Origin: Pseudomonas sp. | GTDB taxonomy: Bacteria > Pseudomonadota > Gammaproteobacteria > Pseudomonadales > Pseudomonadaceae | DNA: 64,000 nt | Reading direction: 5' to 3' | NCBI RefSeq assembly: GCF_030147005.1 | Contig: NZ_JASLAW010000095.1 | Coordinates: 79,126-143,125 of the forward strand | In this document: positions 8,332 through 16,559 of the stretch, piece by piece | Numbering within the stretch: the stretch's first letter is position 1 | How the letters are laid out: the number at the start of each line of letters is the position of its first letter | Position numbers and translations under genes: made by a program | Notes under the pieces: model-generated | Told to the model about the DNA's origin: nothing | What the model saw: only the letters and a program-made list of their open reading frames with translations | The model's database searches: none

Positions 8332-9216
8332 ATGCAAGCCGCCACCCCCCGCAAGGGGTACATCCTGGGTCTGAGCGCCTATGTCACCTGGGGTCTGTTC
8401 CCGCTCTACTTCAAAGCCATTGCCAGTGTGCCCGCCGCCGAGATCATCGTGCATCGTGTGCTCTGGTCGGCGCTGTTCGGCGGTTTGCTGCTGATGGTGT
8501 GGAAACACCCGGGATGGTTCCGCGAGCTGCGTGACAACCCCAAGCGCCTGGCGATCCTGGCGCTCAGTGGTTCGCTGATCGCCGCCAACTGGCTGACCTA
8601 TGTGTGGTCGGTCAACACGGGGCGCATGCTTGAAGCGAGCCTGGGTTATTACATCAACCCGCTGGTGAACGTACTGCTGGGCATGCTGCTTCTGGGCGAA
8701 CGCCTGCGTCGCCTGCAATGGGTGGCCGTGGGTTTGGCGGCGGTCGGTGTGGCGCAACAGGTGTGGCAAGTCGGTAGCTTGCCGTGGGTGTCGCTGGTGT
8801 TGGCGCTGACGTTTGGCTTCTATGGGCTGATCCGCAAGCAGGCGCCCGTCAAAGCGCTGCCGGGGCTGGTGGTGGAAACCTGGATGCTGGTACCGATTGC
8901 CATCGCGTGGTTGCTGTTCAACCCGACGGCGCACAGTGCGCAAATGGAGTTCTGGAGCACCTCGCAGGCCTGGTGGCTGGTAGCCGCAGGGCCTGTCACG
9001 CTGATCCCGCTGGTGTGCTTCAACGCCGCCGCGCGGCATTTGCCCTACACCGCATTGAGCTTTCTACAGTACGTCGCGCCAACATTGGTGCTGTTGGAGG
9101 CCGTGCTGCTGTTCGGCGAACACCTGGCGCCAAGCACGCTGATCACCTTCGCCTTCATCTGGACCGGCCTGGTTATCTACAGCCTGGACGCCTGGCTGAC
9201 CATGCGCAAACGCTGA
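8332..9216 (+). CDS. rarD: RarD/EamA family transporter
   Basis: Inner-membrane protein of 294 aa with about ten hydrophobic segments in two EamA repeats. It starts with the RarD signature (KGYILGLSAYVTWGLFPLYFK) and has YYINPLVNVLLGMLLLGERL in the middle. RarD is linked by name to chloramphenicol resistance, but its natural substrate is not settled. Shine-Dalgarno AAGGA lies 8 bp before the ATG. Confidence 0.9.
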   Translation: MQAATPRKGYILGLSAYVTWGLFPLYFKAIASVPAAEIIVHRVLWSALFGGLLLMVWKHPGWFRELRDNPKRLAILALSGSLIAANWLTYVWSVNTGRMLEASLGYYINPLVNVLLGMLLLGERLRRLQWVAVGLAAVGVAQQVWQVGSLPWVSLVLALTFGFYGLIRKQAPVKALPGLVVETWMLVPIAIAWLLFNPTAHSAQMEFWSTSQAWWLVAAGPVTLIPLVCFNAAARHLPYTALSFLQYVAPTLVLLEAVLLFGEHLAPSTLITFAFIWTGLVIYSLDAWLTMRKR

Positions 9217-9235
9217 TCAAAAAACGCACAACTGC

Positions 9236-9264
9236 CTGCAAGCCACAGGATTAGTGGCTTGCAG
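9236..9264. terminator. Hairpin between rarD and the GcvR-like gene
   Basis: A perfect 11-bp stem (CTGCAAGCCAC / GTGGCTTGCAG) with a 7-nt loop. Read leftward it is followed about 10 nt later by TTTTTT, so it may terminate the leftward gcvR-like transcript. On the plus strand there is no T-tract. Confidence 0.5.
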
Positions 9265-9279
9265 CGATTCACCCCAAGG

Positions 9280-9400
9280 TTATCCACAACCTGATCCCCG
9301 CCATTTGTGCACAAGCCCTTGAAACTGCTCGTTTTTTGCGCAATTGGCGAAGAGCCACGGCCAGCGTGGCCTGGCGTCGGGTCTCTACAGGTTATCCACA
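9280..9400. promoter_or_regulatory. Pair of perfect DnaA boxes
   Basis: TTATCCACA occurs exactly at 9280-9288 and 9392-9400, with the near-match TTGTGCACA at 9305-9313 between them. A third exact box lies in reverse orientation at 9748-9756 inside the neighbouring gene. About 0.5 exact copies would be expected by chance in 64 kb on both strands at equal base use. Confidence 0.55.
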
Positions 9401-9438
9401 GGCCCATGCAAGATTTCCATGCATAACCTCACCCGAGG

Positions 9439-9951
9439 TTATTCATCGTTGCGCAGTTCCACCATCAGGTCGTCCGCCAGGGTTTCCAGAGATGCCTGCA
9501 AAGTCTCCAGGGATAAGGTTGAGGGCACTTGCAACAAGGCCTCGGCGTTGAACAGCGGATCGCCGCTCATCGGGGCCGGGCGCACATCGGTGCTCAAGCG
9601 CTCCAGGTTGACGCCCTGCTTGCTCAACAACGCGGTGATCTCCCGCACGATGCCGGAGCGATCGTTGCCCACCAGGGTCATCACAATCGGTTTGGAGGCC
9701 GGAGCCTGCCCCGAACTGCCCTCACCCACCAGCACGCGAATGCCGTGTGTGGATAAATCCTCCAGCGCCCCCACCAGCGCCTGGCGACGCTCGGCAGGAA
9801 CACTCACGCGCAAGATCCCGGCGAACTGCCCGGCCATATGAGCCATGCGGCTTTCCAGCCAATTGCCATCGTGGGCAGCGATGTTCTGCGCGATGCGTTC
9901 AACCAGGCCGGGTTTGTCGGCGGCAATAATTGTGAGTACAAGATGGTCCAT
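9439..9951 (-). CDS. GcvR-like ACT domain protein (glycine cleavage repressor family)
   Basis: A 170-aa protein with two ACT domains (about 3-75 and 90-165): LVLTIIAADKPGLVERIAQ and IVMTLVGNDRSGIVREI. In E. coli GcvR blocks GcvA activation of the glycine cleavage genes in response to glycine. The family assignment is firm, but the target in Pseudomonas is not shown by this sequence. The coding region contains an exact reverse DnaA box at 9748-9756. Confidence 0.82.
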   Translation of the reverse strand: MDHLVLTIIAADKPGLVERIAQNIAAHDGNWLESRMAHMAGQFAGILRVSVPAERRQALVGALEDLSTHGIRVLVGEGSSGQAPASKPIVMTLVGNDRSGIVREITALLSKQGVNLERLSTDVRPAPMSGDPLFNAEALLQVPSTLSLETLQASLETLADDLMVELRNDE

Positions 9952-9997
9952 GGCACAGTCCCCTCGATTGGTTGATATCGATTATAGGCACACACCT

Positions 9998-10086
9998 TGC
10001 GGGAGCGGGCTTGCTCGCGAAAGCGCAGGGTCAGCCCGCGAATCTGCTGGCTGACACAGCGTATTGGCGAGCAAGCCCGCTCCCAC
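9998..10086. repeat. REPIN upstream of glcB
   Basis: GCGGGAGCGGGCTTGCTCGCG and CGAGCAAGCCCGCTCCCACA in opposite orientation with about 40 bp between them. It occupies the left part of the 380-bp gap between the ACT-protein gene and glcB. Confidence 0.9.
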
Positions 10087-10256
10087 ATAAGCCAGCGCCA
10101 GCCGATCAGTCGGACAACAAATCGTGTACCATTTTTATATTTATCTGGAACAATCCAATAGTTTTTTGAGAACATCCGGTTCTCCGCTGTGACCGTACGA
10201 CCAAAGTGGGTCGCTAAACGACGTATTTAGTCTAATTTTCACAACCGCAAGTCATC

Positions 10257-10284
10257 ATGTAGTATGCCCAACCGTGCACTACAT
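10257..10284. promoter_or_regulatory. Inverted repeat upstream of glcB
   Basis: ATGTAGT (10257-10263) and ACTACAT (10278-10284) are separated by 14 bp, 48 bp before the glcB start. The size and place fit a dimeric regulator's operator or a promoter-overlapping site. The regulator is unknown. Confidence 0.35.
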
Positions 10285-10331
10285 AATGAAAATCTGAAAA
10301 AGCGCATAAGCTCCGCAGAGTGAGGCAAGCA

Positions 10332-12509
10332 ATGACTGAACACGTTCAAGTCGGTGGCCTGCAGGTCGCCAAAGTCCTGTTCGACTTCGTGAACAACGAA
10401 GCCATTCCCGGTACCGGCATCACTGCCGACCAGTTCTGGGCCGGTGCCGACAAGGTCATCCACGACCTGGCCCCGAAGAACAAAGCCCTGCTCGCCAAAC
10501 GCGACGATTTCCAGGCGCGCATCGATACCTGGCACCAGACCCATGCCGGCCAGGCCCACGACCCGGTGGCCTACAAAGCCTTCCTGCAAGACATCGGCTA
10601 CCTGCTGCCAGAAGCGGCAGACTTCCAGGCCTCGACCCAAAACGTCGACGACGAAATCGCGCGCATGGCCGGCCCTCAGTTGGTGGTGCCGGTGATGAAC
10701 GCCCGCTTCGCCCTCAACGCCTCCAATGCGCGCTGGGGCTCGCTGTATGACGCGCTGTACGGCACCGACGCCATCAGCGAAGCCAACGGCGCTGAAAAGG
10801 GCAAGGGCTACAACAAGGTGCGCGGCGACAAAGTCATTGCCTTCGCCCGTGCGTTCCTCGACGAAGCCGCGCCGCTCAGCGCCGGCAGCCACGTTGACGC
10901 CACCGGCTACAAGATCGTCGACGGCACGCTGATCGTCAGCCTCAAGGGCGGCAGCAACAGTGGCCTGCGTGACGATGCGCAGTTGATCGGTTTCCAGGGC
11001 CCCGCGGCCGAGCCGATTGCGATCCTGCTCAAGCACAACGGCCTGCACTTCGAGCTCCAGATCGACGCCAGCACCCCGGTCGGCCAGACCGACGCCGCCG
11101 GCGTCAAAGACGTGCTGATGGAAGCCGCACTCACCACCATCATGGACTGCGAAGACTCCGTCGCCGCCGTGGATGCCGACGACAAAGTGGTGATCTACCG
11201 CAACTGGCTCGGCCTGATGAAGGGCGACCTGGCCGAAGAAGTGGCCAAGGGCGGCAAGACCTTTACCCGCACCATGAACCCTGACCGCGTCTACACCGGC
11301 GCGGACGGCAACGACGTGACCCTGCACGGCCGTTCGCTGCTGTTTGTGCGCAACGTTGGCCATTTGATGACCATTGACGCGATCCTCGATAAAGACGGCA
11401 ATGAAGTGCCGGAAGGCATCCTCGACGGCCTGCTCACCAGCCTGGCCGCAATCCACAGCCTCAACGGCAACAGCACGCGCAAGAACAGCCGCACCGGCTC
11501 CGTGTACATCGTCAAACCGAAGATGCATGGCCCGGAAGAAGCGGCGTTTACCAACGAGCTGTTCGGCCGCATCGAAGATGTGCTGAACCTGCCGCGTAAC
11601 ACGCTGAAAGTCGGGATCATGGACGAGGAACGCCGCACCACGGTCAACCTCAAGGCGTGCATCAAGGCCGCCAGCGAGCGTGTGGTGTTTATCAACACCG
11701 GCTTCCTCGACCGTACCGGCGACGAAATCCACACCTCCATGGAAGCCGGCGCGATGGTGCGCAAGGCCGCGATGAAATCCGAGAAGTGGATCGGCGCCTA
11801 TGAAAACTGGAACGTCGACATCGGCCTGAGCACCGGCCTGCAAGGTCGCGCGCAGATCGGCAAAGGCATGTGGGCCATGCCCGACCTGATGGCGGCGATG
11901 CTCGAGCAGAAAATCGCCCACCCCTTGGCCGGCGCCAACACCGCTTGGGTGCCCTCGCCAACGGCAGCTGCCTTGCACGCGTTGCACTATCACAAGGTTG
12001 ATGTATTCGCCCGCCAGGCCGAACTGGCCAAGCGCGAACGCGCCTCGGTGGACGACATCCTCACCATTCCTCTGGCCGGCACCACCGATTGGTCCGAAGA
12101 AGAGATCCGCAACGAACTGGACAACAACGCCCAGGGCATCCTCGGCTATGTGGTGCGTTGGATCGACCAGGGCGTCGGCTGCTCCAAAGTGCCGGACATC
12201 AACGACGTGGGCCTGATGGAAGACCGCGCCACCCTGCGCATCTCCAGCCAGCACATCGCCAACTGGTTGCGCCACGGCATCGTCAACGAAGCCCAGGTGA
12301 TGGAAAGCCTCAAGCGCATGGCGCCGGTGGTGGACCGTCAGAACGCCGGGGATGCGTTGTACCGCCCGCTGGCACCGGACTTCGACAGCAACATCGCGTT
12401 CCAGGCGGCGGTGGAGTTGGTGATTGAGGGGACTAAACAGCCTAACGGTTATACCGAGCCGGTGTTGCACCGCAGGCGTCGGGAGTTCAAGGCTAAAAAC
12501 GGCCTGTAA
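10332..12509 (+). CDS. glcB: Malate synthase G
   Basis: A 725-aa enzyme that condenses glyoxylate with acetyl-CoA to malate, used in glycolate/glyoxylate and C2 metabolism. Length and sequence fit the large G isoform. TIMDCEDSVAAVDADDK, GRSLLFVRNVGH, TGFLDRTGDEIHTSMEAG and the C-terminal LMEDRATLRISSQH segment with the catalytic Asp are present. The start at 10332 (MTEHVQVGG) is preferred over the in-frame ATG at 10320 because GAGG lies 6 bp before it. It is monocistronic, with a strong terminator right after the stop. Confidence 0.97.
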   Translation: MTEHVQVGGLQVAKVLFDFVNNEAIPGTGITADQFWAGADKVIHDLAPKNKALLAKRDDFQARIDTWHQTHAGQAHDPVAYKAFLQDIGYLLPEAADFQASTQNVDDEIARMAGPQLVVPVMNARFALNASNARWGSLYDALYGTDAISEANGAEKGKGYNKVRGDKVIAFARAFLDEAAPLSAGSHVDATGYKIVDGTLIVSLKGGSNSGLRDDAQLIGFQGPAAEPIAILLKHNGLHFELQIDASTPVGQTDAAGVKDVLMEAALTTIMDCEDSVAAVDADDKVVIYRNWLGLMKGDLAEEVAKGGKTFTRTMNPDRVYTGADGNDVTLHGRSLLFVRNVGHLMTIDAILDKDGNEVPEGILDGLLTSLAAIHSLNGNSTRKNSRTGSVYIVKPKMHGPEEAAFTNELFGRIEDVLNLPRNTLKVGIMDEERRTTVNLKACIKAASERVVFINTGFLDRTGDEIHTSMEAGAMVRKAAMKSEKWIGAYENWNVDIGLSTGLQGRAQIGKGMWAMPDLMAAMLEQKIAHPLAGANTAWVPSPTAAALHALHYHKVDVFARQAELAKRERASVDDILTIPLAGTTDWSEEEIRNELDNNAQGILGYVVRWIDQGVGCSKVPDINDVGLMEDRATLRISSQHIANWLRHGIVNEAQVMESLKRMAPVVDRQNAGDALYRPLAPDFDSNIAFQAAVELVIEGTKQPNGYTEPVLHRRRREFKAKNGL

Positions 12510-12512
12510 ATG

Positions 12513-12545
12513 AAAAAGCCCTGATCGAGAGATCAGGGCTTTTTC
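12513..12545 (+). terminator. Rho-independent terminator of glcB
   Basis: AAAAAGCCCTGATC, GAGA loop, GATCAGGGCTTTTT: a perfect stem flanked by A and T tracts, starting 4 bp after the stop codon. It could act in both directions. Confidence 0.92.
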
Positions 12546-12576
12546 AGTTTAGCGGCGTGAATACGGTCAGGTGCGC

Positions 12577-12600
12577 GCGCTGGCTTGCCTGCGAAGAGGC
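12577..12600. repeat. Single partial REP
   Basis: GCGCTGGCTTGCCTGCGAAGAGGC is a lone REP half without an inverse partner nearby, between the glcB terminator and the response regulator gene. Confidence 0.6.
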
Positions 12601-12617
12601 GACTCTCACCACCGGAA

Positions 12618-13064
12618 TCAGGACGTCATCCCCAACTCCCGCTTGACCAGCGTCAACAACTTCGCGCTATCAATGGGCTTGAGCAAAAAATCCACCACGC
12701 TCAAATGCATTGCGTCGATCACATCCGGCGCCTCCGCGTCCCCCGACATGATGATGATCGGCAGCGCCGCACGGGTTGACTCACGCACTTGGCGGATCAA
12801 CTCCAGGCCGTTACTGGGCCGCATGCGCAGGTCGGTGATCAACAAACCGATGGAGCTGCTCGACGTCAATAAATGCCATGCCGCTTCACCACTGTTGGCG
12901 GTCATGCAGCGAATGCCGTCCAGCCCGAGGATTTCCGCCAGCAGTTCACGCGCATCTTTGTCGTCGTCCACGATCAATACGCGTTGGGGCGGTAAATCAG
13001 GCTCCAGCATCACGGCGCTCAGCGCCTCGCGCTCGGCATCACTCAAAATATCGTGGTCGGACAT
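12618..13064 (-). CDS. Receiver-only response regulator
   Basis: A 148-aa protein that is essentially one CheY-like receiver domain (about residues 27-145) after a short N-terminal tail. The acidic pocket is VDDDKD (33-38), the phospho-acceptor Asp is in LLITDLRM (about 78), the switch Ser is in IIIMSGDA (about 107), and the conserved lysine is in LLKPID (about 129). The start at 13064 (MSDHDILSD) is chosen over an upstream in-frame ATG at 13130 because GAGA precedes it and the extension is not receiver-like. There is no output domain and no adjacent kinase. It is divergent from the cNMP/CBS protein gene. Confidence 0.85.
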   Translation of the reverse strand: MSDHDILSDAEREALSAVMLEPDLPPQRVLIVDDDKDARELLAEILGLDGIRCMTANSGEAAWHLLTSSSSIGLLITDLRMRPSNGLELIRQVRESTRAALPIIIMSGDAEAPDVIDAMHLSVVDFLLKPIDSAKLLTLVKRELGMTS

Positions 13065-13270
13065 ACATTTCTCAGCAATTTTCTTCAATCCTCCAGCACA
13101 GATGTCAGACATCGCTGGAAGGGCGTTCAATGTGCACTTCGTCGGAAAGTTTGGCTAGTGGGCGTTCCATGGGTTTTGGACGATAGCCTCGTAAGGTTTT
13201 TCCCTAGTTTGCGCAGGTTTCAACGACCTAGACTTACGTCCAATGGGCACCCGCCGCGCAGGGGTCGACC

Positions 13271-15232
13271 ATGCAGCACGATAACGACAAAAAAACTGCG
13301 GTCACTGTTATGAGTAAAGCTGATGCTTTCACGCAGGCGGGTAAAACCGCCGTGTTGCAGAACATCCACGGCACCCTGCAATTGCTGCAACGCTTCCCGC
13401 CGTTCAATCAGATGGAAAACGCGCACCTGGCGTTTCTGGTGGAGCAGTGCCAACTGCGCTTCTATGGCCCCGGCGAAAGTATCCTCAAACCGTCGGGCGG
13501 GCCGGTCGAGCATTTTTATATCGTCAAGCAAGGCCGCGTGGTCGGCGAGCGCCCGGACTCGACGGACACCACCTTCGAAATCACCACGGGCGAGTGCTTC
13601 CCCCTCGCCGCCTTGCTCGGTGAGCGCGCCACTCGCACCGAGCACAAAGCCGCCGAAGACACCTTTTGCCTGCAACTGAACAAGATGGCGTTCATCAAGC
13701 TGTTCGCCCTGTCCAGCCCGTTTCGTGACTTCGCCCTGCGCGGAGTCAGCAGCCTGCTCGACCAGGTCAACCAGCAGGTGCGGCAAAAAGCCGTGGAAAC
13801 CCTCGGCACCCAATACTCGTTGAACACCCACCTCGGCGAACTGGCCATGCGCCACCCGGTCACGTGCAGCCCGGACACCGCGCTGCGCGAAGCGGTGACG
13901 CTGATGCACGAGCAGCAAGTCGGCAGCATTGTGATTGTGGATGAACACAAGGCGCCGCTGGGCATCTTCACCTTGCGCGACCTGCGCCAGGTGGTGGCCG
14001 ACGGTACCAGTGATTTCAGCCAAGGCATCGCCGGCCATATGACCCAGGCGCCTTTCTTTTTGAGCCCGGACCACACCGCGTTCGACGCGGCGATCGCCAT
14101 GACCGAGCGGCACATCGCCCATGTGTGCCTGGTGAAAGACCAGCGCCTGTGTGGCGTGGTATCGGAGCGCGATCTGTTTTCCCTGCAGCGCGTCGACCTG
14201 GTGCACCTGGCGCGTACCATCCGCAACGCGTCCCGGGTCGAGCAACTGGTGGCGATCCGCGGCGAAATCGGCCAACTGGTCGAGCGCATGCTGGCCCACG
14301 GCGCGTCGTCCACCCAGATCACCCACATTATTACGTTGCTTAACGATCACACCGTGTGCCGGGTAATCGAGCTGACCCTGGCGGAAAAAGGCGACCCCGG
14401 CGTGCCCTTCAGTTGGCTGTGTTTTGGCAGCGAAGGCCGTCGCGAACAGACGCTGTACACCGATCAAGACAACGGCATTCTGTTCGAAGCCAAAGACGCC
14501 GTTGAAGCCGCCGACATTCGCGAACGCCTGTTGCCCCTGGCGCAGCAGATCAACCAGAGCCTGGCGCTGTGCGGCTTCAGCCTGTGCAAGGGCAATATCA
14601 TGGCCGGCAACCCTGAGCTGTGCCTGTCACGGGGCGAGTGGGCCCGGCGTTTTGCCGCGTTCATTCGCGAAGCAACGCCGGAGAACCTGCTGGGTTCAAG
14701 TATCTATTTCGACTTGCGGGTGGTGTGGGGCGACGAGCAGGGTTGCGAGCAACTGCGTCAGGGCATTCTGGATCAGGTGGCGGATAACCGGCTGTTCCAG
14801 CGCATGCTCGCCGACAATGCCTTACGCCAGCGCCCACCCGTAGGGCGCTTTCGCGAATTTGTGCTGACGCGCAAACATGGTGAAAAAGCCACCCTTGATC
14901 TCAAGGTGCAGGGCCTCACGCCGTTTGTCGACGGTGCGCGCCTGCTGGCCCTGGCCCATGGCGTCCACGCCAACAACACCCTGGAGCGGCTGCGCCAGTT
15001 GGTCGCTAAAGACGTGATCGAGCCGCTCGATGGCGCCGCGTATGAAGAGGCCTATCACTTCATTCAACAAACCCGCATGCAGCAGCACCAGGTACAGACG
15101 CGGGAAAACCAGCCGTATTCCAACCGCGTCGATCCCGACAGCCTCAACCACCTCGACCGGCGCATCCTGCGCGAATCCCTGCGTCAGGCCCAGCGCCTGC
15201 AAAGCAGCCTGGCCTTGCGGTATCAACTGTGA
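13271..15232 (+). CDS. cNMP-binding/CBS/DUF294 putative nucleotidyltransferase
   Basis: A 653-aa cytoplasmic protein. In order: a cyclic-nucleotide-binding-like domain (about 35-150), two CBS domains (about 190-315), a DUF294 GlnD-like nucleotidyltransferase domain with GSEGRREQTLYTDQDNG (about 385-401), and a DUF294 C-terminal substrate-binding domain (about 510-645). The family is predicted to regulate by nucleotidylylation in response to nucleotides; no substrate is known. The start at 13271 has AGGGG upstream, whereas the internal ATG at 13310 has none. Its stop overlaps the exonuclease gene (GTGA). Confidence 0.85.
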   Translation: MQHDNDKKTAVTVMSKADAFTQAGKTAVLQNIHGTLQLLQRFPPFNQMENAHLAFLVEQCQLRFYGPGESILKPSGGPVEHFYIVKQGRVVGERPDSTDTTFEITTGECFPLAALLGERATRTEHKAAEDTFCLQLNKMAFIKLFALSSPFRDFALRGVSSLLDQVNQQVRQKAVETLGTQYSLNTHLGELAMRHPVTCSPDTALREAVTLMHEQQVGSIVIVDEHKAPLGIFTLRDLRQVVADGTSDFSQGIAGHMTQAPFFLSPDHTAFDAAIAMTERHIAHVCLVKDQRLCGVVSERDLFSLQRVDLVHLARTIRNASRVEQLVAIRGEIGQLVERMLAHGASSTQITHIITLLNDHTVCRVIELTLAEKGDPGVPFSWLCFGSEGRREQTLYTDQDNGILFEAKDAVEAADIRERLLPLAQQINQSLALCGFSLCKGNIMAGNPELCLSRGEWARRFAAFIREATPENLLGSSIYFDLRVVWGDEQGCEQLRQGILDQVADNRLFQRMLADNALRQRPPVGRFREFVLTRKHGEKATLDLKVQGLTPFVDGARLLALAHGVHANNTLERLRQLVAKDVIEPLDGAAYEEAYHFIQQTRMQQHQVQTRENQPYSNRVDPDSLNHLDRRILRESLRQAQRLQSSLALRYQL

Positions 15233-15936
15233 GCCTGTTCAGTTGGCTGCGCACGAAAAAACCCATGCTCGACGCGGCGCAGCAGCAACGCCTGGCCCAA
15301 CTGCGCCTGCCCGCAGCGCTGGGCACCGGCTCGTTGCGCAGCCAGCGCTGGGTGGTGGTCGACCTGGAAACCAGCGGCCTGCACCTCAACCGCGACCAGG
15401 TGCTGTCCATCGGCGCCGTGGTGATCGAGGACGGTGCGGTGGACTTCTCGCAGATGTTCGAACGCACCCTGCAACGCACCGCCACCAAACCCAGCCCCAG
15501 CGTGCTGATCCACGGCCTCGGCCCCAGCGCCATCGCGGCCGGCAGCGACCCGGTGGACGCGCTGCTGGATTTCATGGCGTTCGTTGGCGACAGCCCGCTG
15601 CTGGCCTTCCATGCGCCGTTCGATCAACACATGCTGGGCCGGGCGCTCAAGGAGAGCCTGGGTTATCGCCTGGCCCATGTGTTTCTCGATGTGGCCGATA
15701 TCGCCCCGCTGCTGTGCCCTGAGGCGAACATTCGTGAAGCCGGGCTGGATGAATGGATCAACCATTTCAGGTTGCAGGTGGGCGAGCGCCATCACGCCAG
15801 CGCCGATGCACTGGCGACGGCAGAGCTGATGTTGATCTTGTTCAGCCGCGCGCGCCAGCAACACATCGACACGCCCCAGGCGCTGCAAGAGCGCTTGAAC
15901 CAATGGCGGCGGCGTAAACAGGCGCCCTCTTTCTAG
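15229..15936 (+). CDS. DnaQ-like 3'-5' exonuclease
   Basis: A 235-aa DEDDh-type exonuclease. Exo I is VVVDLETSGLHL (Asp45, Glu47), Exo II lies in LLAFHAPFDQHML, and Exo III is in ERHHASADALATAEL with the catalytic His and Asp. It starts with GTG overlapping the previous stop by 4 bp, so it is translated with the nucleotidyltransferase-like protein. This pairing also occurs beside acetate-uptake genes in other gammaproteobacteria. The role (RNA/DNA trimming or proofreading) is not fixed by sequence. Confidence 0.85.
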   Translation: MSLFSWLRTKKPMLDAAQQQRLAQLRLPAALGTGSLRSQRWVVVDLETSGLHLNRDQVLSIGAVVIEDGAVDFSQMFERTLQRTATKPSPSVLIHGLGPSAIAAGSDPVDALLDFMAFVGDSPLLAFHAPFDQHMLGRALKESLGYRLAHVFLDVADIAPLLCPEANIREAGLDEWINHFRLQVGERHHASADALATAELMLILFSRARQQHIDTPQALQERLNQWRRRKQAPSF

Positions 15937-16001
15937 CGCACACGGGAACAATCGCCCGACGGAAGCCAATTGCGCGCACCCGGCGCCTCTGCGACAATCG
16001 C

Positions 16002-16018
16002 GAATAATTCTCGTTAGT
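16002..16018. promoter_or_regulatory. Candidate Fur box upstream of the FecI-like sigma gene
   Basis: GAATAATTCTCGTTAG closely resembles pseudomonad Fur boxes of the AATAATTCTCATT type (one mismatch in the core). It sits about 25-40 bp before the sigma gene, where Fur would repress the iron-uptake signalling operon under iron-replete conditions. Confidence 0.45.
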
Positions 16019-16040
16019 TTAAACTTTATTCGGTGATGCC

Positions 16041-16559
16041 TTGTCGTCGGCCCAGACCCCACACAGTGAGCTTGTTGGCGCGTTGTATCGCGACCATCGT
16101 GGCTGGCTGTTGGCCTGGCTGCGGCGCAACGTCGCCTGCCCGAGCCGCGCCGAAGACCTGAGCCAGGACACCTTCATGCGCCTGCTGGGCCGTGACGAAC
16201 TGCGCGCCCCTCGCGAGCCACGCGCCTTTCTGGTTGCGATCGCCAAGGGCTTGCTGTTCGACTACTTCCGCCGCGCCGCACTGGAACAGGCCTACCTCAC
16301 CGAATTGATGCTGGTCCCGGAAAGCGAACACCCTTCGCCCGAAGAACAGCAGCTGATCCTTGAAGACCTCAAGGCCATCGACCGCCTGCTCGGCACGCTG
16401 TCGAGCAAAGCCCGCGCCGCCTTCCTCTATAACCGCCTCGACGGCCTGGGCCATGCAGAAATCGCCCAGCGCCTGGGCGTGTCGGTGCCGCGCGTGCGCC
16501 AGTACCTGGCCCAGGGCATTCGCCAGTGCTACATCGCGTTGTATGGCGAACCGTCGTGA
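16041..16559 (+). CDS. FecI-like ECF sigma factor
   Basis: A 172-aa extracytoplasmic-function sigma factor of the iron-starvation group. Region 2 is YRDHRGWLLAWLRRN...AEDLSQDTFMRLL (about 12-60) and region 4 is LDGLGHAEIAQRLGVSVPRVRQYLAQGIRQCY (about 130-165). It directs RNA polymerase to genes for the cognate TonB-dependent receptor. The frame has no ATG at the right place, so the start is probably TTG at 16041. The last codon overlaps the FecR-like GTG start. Confidence 0.88.
   Translation: MSSAQTPHSELVGALYRDHRGWLLAWLRRNVACPSRAEDLSQDTFMRLLGRDELRAPREPRAFLVAIAKGLLFDYFRRAALEQAYLTELMLVPESEHPSPEEQQLILEDLKAIDRLLGTLSSKARAAFLYNRLDGLGHAEIAQRLGVSVPRVRQYLAQGIRQCYIALYGEPS

Noticed and set aside
10239..12470. 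Long open frame of 743 codons on the minus strand
   Set aside because: It is the antisense shadow of glcB, common in GC-rich genes; composition is low-complexity (His/Val/Gly/Ala rich) and it has no start signal.
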